In this document: one piece after another, positions 59,461 through 64,000 of the stretch
How positions within the stretch are numbered: position 1 is the stretch's first letter
How the letters are laid out: every line of letters starts with the position of its first letter
Source of the DNA: Epiperipatus broadwayi
Taxonomy: Eukaryota; Onychophora; Udeonychophora; Euonychophora; Peripatidae
Direction of reading: 5' to 3'
DNA: 64,000 nt
Assembly: GCA_028023455.1 (NCBI GenBank)
Contig: JAQFVV010000037.1
Location: 1,738,001 to 1,802,000, forward strand
The notes under the pieces: model-generated
What the model was told of the DNA's origin: nothing
What the model saw: only the letters and a program-made list of their open reading frames with translations
The model's database searches: none
Program-made: the position numbers and the translations under genes

Positions 59461-60304
59461 TACTAAAATAAAATTTACTATGGAAAAAGAATATATTAAT
59501 GTTATTGAATATATGGATGTTAGAATTTTAAAAAAAATTGATAGGAATGGTAGTGTTATTATAGAAACATCTGTATTTAGAAAAAAAACATTTTTTGGAT
59601 TATCAAATAATTGGTTTTCAGATATTGATAATCATAGTAAAATTAATATTGTTAATAATAAAATTATTAGGGCAATTAAGTTGTGTTCAAATAGTAATTT
59701 GTTTGAGAATGAGGTTCATATTATTAGGAATGAATGTTTTATGAATGATTATCCTAGAGGTGTAGTTGAACATTTGTTTTCTAATAAAAATATAAATAAA
59801 ATAAGGAATAGAATGGGATTAGATAGGAATAGGAATAGAGAAAAGATTATTTATGTTGGTTTTAATATATCTAAAGATTTATTTATTAAAGTTAAGAAAT
59901 TAGTTAAAATGATTAATAGGAAATATAATGTTTCAATTTGTCCAGTTTATAAAAAGAAAGCAAATTTAAATTTTTTAATTAATAATAATGGGGACTCTAA
60001 TAGGTTAGACCTTATGAATTCAGTTTATTTGATAAAATGTTTAAATTGTTTTAGAAAGAATGTAGAAATGACATATATTGGGACTAGTAAAAATAAATTA
60101 AAAACTAGATTAAAACAGCATTTAGGTGATAAAAATTCTGCTATTTACATTCATAAGAATAAATTTAAGCATGGGGATTTTGAAATAAAACCTTTGGAAT
60201 GTATTAAGTCATATAATGAAAGGATAATAAAAGAGGGTGTATACATAAATGAAATAAAACCAGAATTAAATAGGATGTTAATAGAAAAAGATAAAAGAAA
60301 ATAA
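59461..60304 (+). CDS. Penelope-like RT thumb and GIY-YIG endonuclease (5'-truncated)
   Basis: About 280 residues, fully open to TAA at 60302-60304. The N-terminal portion (F-T-M-E-K-E-Y, M-D-V-R-I-L, S-V-F-R-K-K-T, N-x-W-S-like) matches the segment after the RT active site in Penelope-like elements (compare F-T-M-E-T-E-S and L-D-V-L-V-T-R in element 1). After a linker with a Cys cluster comes the nuclease: V-Y-L-I-K-C-x-x-C, T-Y-I-G-T-S, catalytic-type Arg in L-K-T-R-L, and Glu in I-I-K-E-G-V-Y-I-N-E. The RT catalytic Y-x-D-D is absent, lost by 5' truncation. The longer frame from 59399 begins inside antisense DNA of the other copy, so its Met is not a true start. The intact frame points to recent insertion. 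Confidence 0.85.
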
Positions 60305-60847
60305 TAGGTTTTTAATTAAAATTTTTTATTTGATATGTATAGATTTTTAAAAAGGAATTAGTTGTGTTTAAGTTGTGATTGTAATAGGAAAGGGGAGTGA
60401 GATAAGGTAATAAAAAAAAAAAAAGGAAAATTTTGGTTATGGATACATTTTGTAATTTTTAATTAATTTAATTTTTTTTTTTTGGAATATGTGATATTTA
60501 TTGTATATATATTTTATTTTAGTGTGCCTTGAAAAAGACTATAAAAAATAGTCGAAATGTCGGATTTCTTTTTCATGATTATAGTCATAAAAAATCAAGT
60601 TTTAAAAAGAAGGAGTTAGTTTGTTTTATTTCTATATTAGATATATATGAACTATTTTGAAAAGAAGAACTGTGTGCTGGATATATTAAATTATTTAATT
60701 ATTTCTTTTTATAATTTGATTGTTGAATAATTATTGACAATCAGATTAATTATGGGCAATTGAATTCCTGCGTAATCAAATTTTCTTTAGTTTTATTCCT
60801 TTACTGTTTTAGTAATTATTTTTATTCTTAAATTATTTTTAGCCGGT

Positions 60848-61199
60848 CATTTAGAGACACACATTTAATTAGTGATTTTATTAGTGATTAGTAACTATTC
60901 CAATCCTCCCCTTACTCCAGAAATTATTTGTTTTACACATAGTCTTGTAATCTTTTTGGTTTACTTTTATTCTGCTGGGGACTGGGCGATTTTTGTCTCT
61001 CCCTGGGTTGTTCTATTTTTGTTTATGTTTTGCTATGATCTTGTGGCTGTATTTTTTCCTGATTTTTGGCATCTGGACCTGTTTGTTTACCCTCTCTGCC
61101 TCGGGTTTGGTTTTCCAGTTTTTCCATGTGTGATATTATTGTAGTTGGGAATAGCATCTCTTCTATTATTCAATGATGAACATGGTTTATGTATCTTTT
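60848..61199. other. Non-coding, possibly 3' part of Gypsy-3
   Basis: A 90-codon plus frame at 60872-61144 is hydrophobic but is opposite the Gypsy-3 direction and shows no domain. I do not call it. Confidence 0.35.
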
Positions 61200-62250
61200 G
61201 TATCATTTACCCTTCCCATCTTCGATGGTTAATATTTGTCTGGATTTCTTTTCTGTAATTGTACCTTCGATCCACTTCTTTTGCAATGTGTCATGTAGCC
61301 ATATTTTTTCACCAATTTGAAATATTCTCTGTTCACTCATATGATGGAGATGCTTGTGTTTTGGTCATAACATCTAATTTGATGTGCAGTTTACTGTGCA
61401 TCAACAACCCTACTGGTGATTTGTTTGTTGTTGTAGATGGCATTGCATGTTGATACAGCATTGTTTCATATAATATTTCTTGAATGCAGTTGTTCAGAGA
61501 TTTTTTTAATTGCCTTTTTGATTGTTTGAACAACCTCCATGATGCCATTTGACTCTGGATAATATGGGGGTGCATACATGTGTCTGATTTCATTGTTGTT
61601 CAGGTATTCCTCCATCTTGTGCTGTAAATCCCATGGCATTGTCTGTGACTATTACTTCCGATAATCCGTGACATGAAAATATCACTTTTAGTAGTTTTAT
61701 TGTTTCTTGTGCACTTGTATTTTTGATGATATCATATTTGGTCCATTTTGAATATGCATCAACCAGCACTAACAATATCATGTTGTTAATAGGACTGGCA
61801 TGGTCCATGTGGAATATCTGCATTGAGCCAGGGTATATATTCTTTTGGTTTCATGTTACTGTGTGCTTGACACACTGAGCATTTCTTAATATAATTTTCT
61901 ATATCAAGTGTTATTCTTAGCCACCAGATGTAGCTGTGAGCTAAATCTTTTGCTTGTACTATTCATGGGTGTCCCTCATGTAGCAAGTTTAGGACTTTAT
62001 TCCTTCCTTCTGGTAGGACTACTCTGCCTCTCATTAATATGCAATCTTTACTAAAAGTCAGATCATTTCTATTGTTCCAAAAGGCCAGTGCCACATTTTG
62101 TGATTTCTTTGTTGGCCACCCATTCATAATCCCGTTCTTTAGCAGCCTGTATTCTTTATCTTCCCTCATCCATTTTTCCACCATTTCACTGGTGAGGATT
62201 TTAGACTGCATAGAATCTATTGAAGCAATCAATATCTAATCATCATCGAG
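61200..62250 (-). pseudogene. Gypsy-3 integrase relic
   Basis: 62232-61963 matches the region before the integrase core (R-G-R-V-V-L-P-E-G ... L-L-H-E-G-H-P, the H-x3-H side of the zinc finger). 61823-61590 is the core: H-x-D-H-A (first Asp), V-D-A-Y-S-K-W, S-A-Q-E-T-I, V-T-D-N-A (second Asp). 61593-61333 continues towards the C-terminus with S-P-V-G-L-L, matching the S-P-A-x-L-L phrase after the Glu. The V-D-A-Y-S-K-W and S-A-Q-E-T motifs point to the Mag/K02A2.6-like Gypsy lineage, different from Gypsy-1 and -2. No LTR was seen. Confidence 0.8.
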
Positions 62251-62402
62251 CTTCATGCTTCACCATCTACACTAACCTCCTGTGGGGCCCACAACTCAGA
62301 CCTCACCATATATAGATGTCATTCATCCACACTCTGTAGGCATACTTATCCAAGGAATTAATAAAATTATTCAGTAAAGTAAAACAGTAATGTGTGTGAT
62401 GC

Positions 62403-62424
<22 letters not shown>
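62251..62424. other. Spacer with (AT)n tract
   Basis: Ends in an AT dinucleotide run at about 62402-62424. Nothing else recognised. Confidence 0.4.
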
Positions 62425-62434
<10 letters not shown>

Positions 62435-62580
62435 CAAACTAACTCCTTCTTTTTAAACTTGATTTTTTATGACTATAATCATGACAAAGAAATCCAACGT
62501 TTCGACTATTTTTTATTGTCTTTTTCAAGGCACACTAAAATAAAATATATATACAATAAATGTCACATATTCCAAAAAAA
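62425..62580 (-). mobile_element. 3'-end fragment of Penelope-like element 2 family
   Basis: About 155 bp matching the minus-oriented 3' UTR at 58858-59010 (ATAGAAATAAAACAAACTAA, CATGACAAAGAAATCC, CAACGTTTCGACTATT). It lies between AT dinucleotide runs on both sides. Here the CGAAACGTT form of the hammerhead-like box is kept. Confidence 0.8.
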
Positions 62581-64000
62581 TATATATATATAATTCTAGA
62601 TCTATAGAGCAATCAAAGATGTACATAGAGTCATTTATCTAGTAAAATCGCATATTGAATCCGGTCCATCATGTTTCAGCACTCTGATCATCTATGAAAC
62701 CAGAAGCACTAATTCATATAGTCAACTGTTAAAATGATTGATTTGTACAGATGCAACAATAGAGGAATCTTTTTCATTTATTGATTATATCTCTCATCTT
62801 TCAATGAAATCCACCTAAGTTCCCTTTAACAATGTTTTATAAGAGAAGTCTATATTTTTATCTTTATTCTTCTATTTTATTATGGATCTTTCTATCTGAT
62901 TTCTTTATGTTTTATTACTAATATTTATAATGGGTAGTATTAATATAGGACAATATTGATTAGGGTTAATCATAGCAATATCAATAGAAGAAATCTATTA
63001 TAAACTATTCCTTTTATATTATGATGAAAATTGCATAAATAAGTGGTATGCTATTTTTAAGATAGGCAAGAGATGATTTTCCAGATTCCTAATTACAAAA
63101 ATAGACCAAAACTTAAAAATAATGAATAAATTGACATAGAATCTAAAAAAAATTATTTGTAAGGTTAAAATAACGAATTGATTAATATTCTTTAAGTAAG
63201 TTTTTAACTCAAAGACTGAAGAGCCAGGCCACCAACTGTAATGGCCGATTGGTGCCGCCCACTAACTGATATCAATAAGTCAACATCTCTGTGAAACCTG
63301 TAATGAAAATGTTCAATATCAACATGGGTGGAATAGATTAAATCAGAAATATGTTTATAATGGTAAATACAAAATCTTACACAATATTTAATATTATATT
63401 CTTACATGCTTTTTATAAGCTATTTTTTTTTTTTTTCAACCATATTTATGTCACCTGATGTAAGTTTTATTAATGAACAGATGTCATCTGAGAACAGTGT
63501 ATCTGAATCTTTTGAGTCTAATGCACTTTCCTTTAGTAGGGTTTAGGTGATGTATTATTGGTTTTAAAAACCTTTTTATATGCTAACCCATTACAATTAC
63601 AAAGAAGTAAAATTAAAAAAAAAATTATATAAAACTTAATACAATTTATATAATTAAATATATTCAAGCTCTAACTTCAAGTCAGTTGATTTGTCAATAT
63701 TAAATATGAGTGATTTTTATATTTGTGCACATGATTGGTTTCACTCCAAAACAGCAGATGATGATTTGTTATCTAAAATGTATATATATTGTGATATGGT
63801 TTATCATTTCCCCCCACACATATGGCAAACAAAAAATGAACATTTGAAACCTGATTATTGACATTAATATCTTTCCAGATTTTTTTATATGTTCTCAAAA
63901 TACAATGGTCTATCTATAGTTAAAATATATTCTATCTGTGAACTTCCTATACATGGTAAAAAAAGTATTCATATTATCATCTGTATAAATACTGTCAGAT
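62581..64000. other. Non-coding AT-rich end of window
   Basis: A slightly GC-richer patch near 63215-63260 is unexplained. No open frame longer than about 60 codons and no repeat shared with the rest of the window was found. Confidence 0.4.

Larger units (their letters stand above)
58856..60690. mobile_element. Penelope-like element 2: head-to-head inverted dimer with 14-bp TSD
   Basis: The minus copy (about 59460 down to 58856, only the end of the nuclease plus 3' UTR) and the plus copy (about 59461-60690, RT thumb, nuclease, UTR) meet head to head. The UTRs are inverted repeats of each other (GACTATTTTTTATAGTC hairpin, then CTTTTTCAAGGCACACTAAA). TTATTTAATTATTT at 58842-58855 and 60691-60704 is a 14-bp target duplication: copy one of the host repeat has it once. 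The whole dimer thus entered as one unit. Confidence 0.85.
58576..60847. repeat. 216-bp tandem duplication, second copy split by a Penelope-like element
   Basis: Copy one is 58576-58791. Copy two starts at 58792 with the same CATTTTCTATC...CCAGTGGG and stops at 58855; its remainder (from ATTTAATTATTTC) is found at about 60693-60847, after the element at 58856-60690. Copy one therefore shows the empty site. Confidence 0.85.

Noticed and set aside
60872-61144. Hydrophobic 90-codon plus frame that might be a membrane protein
   Set aside because: T-rich DNA yields Phe/Leu/Val by composition; no conserved motif, and it lies next to an antisense Gypsy relic.

Overview
The window is AT-rich, repeat-packed eukaryotic DNA, most likely from an invertebrate animal. 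Evidence for this is the co-occurrence of Penelope-like elements (reverse transcriptase plus GIY-YIG nuclease), Ty3/Gypsy elements with long LTRs, non-LTR (LINE) fragments, a tRNA-derived SINE-like sequence, hairpin MITEs and tetranucleotide microsatellites. I cannot name the species. No host gene, operon or CRISPR array was recognised. Every coding stretch I can support belongs to a mobile element, and most are broken.

Layout. 1-376: LINE 3' end. 377-12444: an old Ty3/Gypsy element on the minus strand (LTRs 377-2034 and 10832-12444). It is interrupted by an inverted pair of LTR-like units (3199-5139 / 5150-7052, a near-palindrome of 3.85 kb) and by a 5'-truncated LINE (7147-8215). 12445-20620: non-coding, with a scattered family of about 450 bp, hairpins, a LINE tail relic, a SINE-like unit and a long inverted repeat. 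20621-44259: two 3.15-kb TG...CA repeats bracket minus-strand gag-like coding relics and a primer-binding-site-like motif, but no recognisable pol. I read this as a possible gag-only LTR element riddled with later insertions: an inverted-dimer Penelope-like element at 25964-28796, a 1.67-kb solo LTR at 29206-30878, a 4.9-kb non-coding block at 33497-38400 and a foldback element at 41101-43804.

44294-51724: a younger Ty3/Gypsy element on the minus strand with two very similar LTRs, PBS, polypurine tract, gag, protease, RT, RNase H and integrase, disabled by a few stops and frameshifts. 51739-58600: MITEs, a complex inverted/direct repeat, a large CTAT-type microsatellite with a transposon inside it, and a trinucleotide repeat. 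58576-60847: a tandem duplication of about 216 bp whose second copy carries an inverted-dimer Penelope-like element flanked by a 14-bp target duplication. 61200-62250: integrase relic of a third Gypsy lineage. 62425-62580: a 3'-end fragment of the second Penelope-like family. The rest shows nothing I can name.

The genes do not form a pathway. The interest lies in the element architectures: two independent head-to-head Penelope-like dimers, filled and empty insertion sites readable inside the window itself, and the candidate gag-only element.
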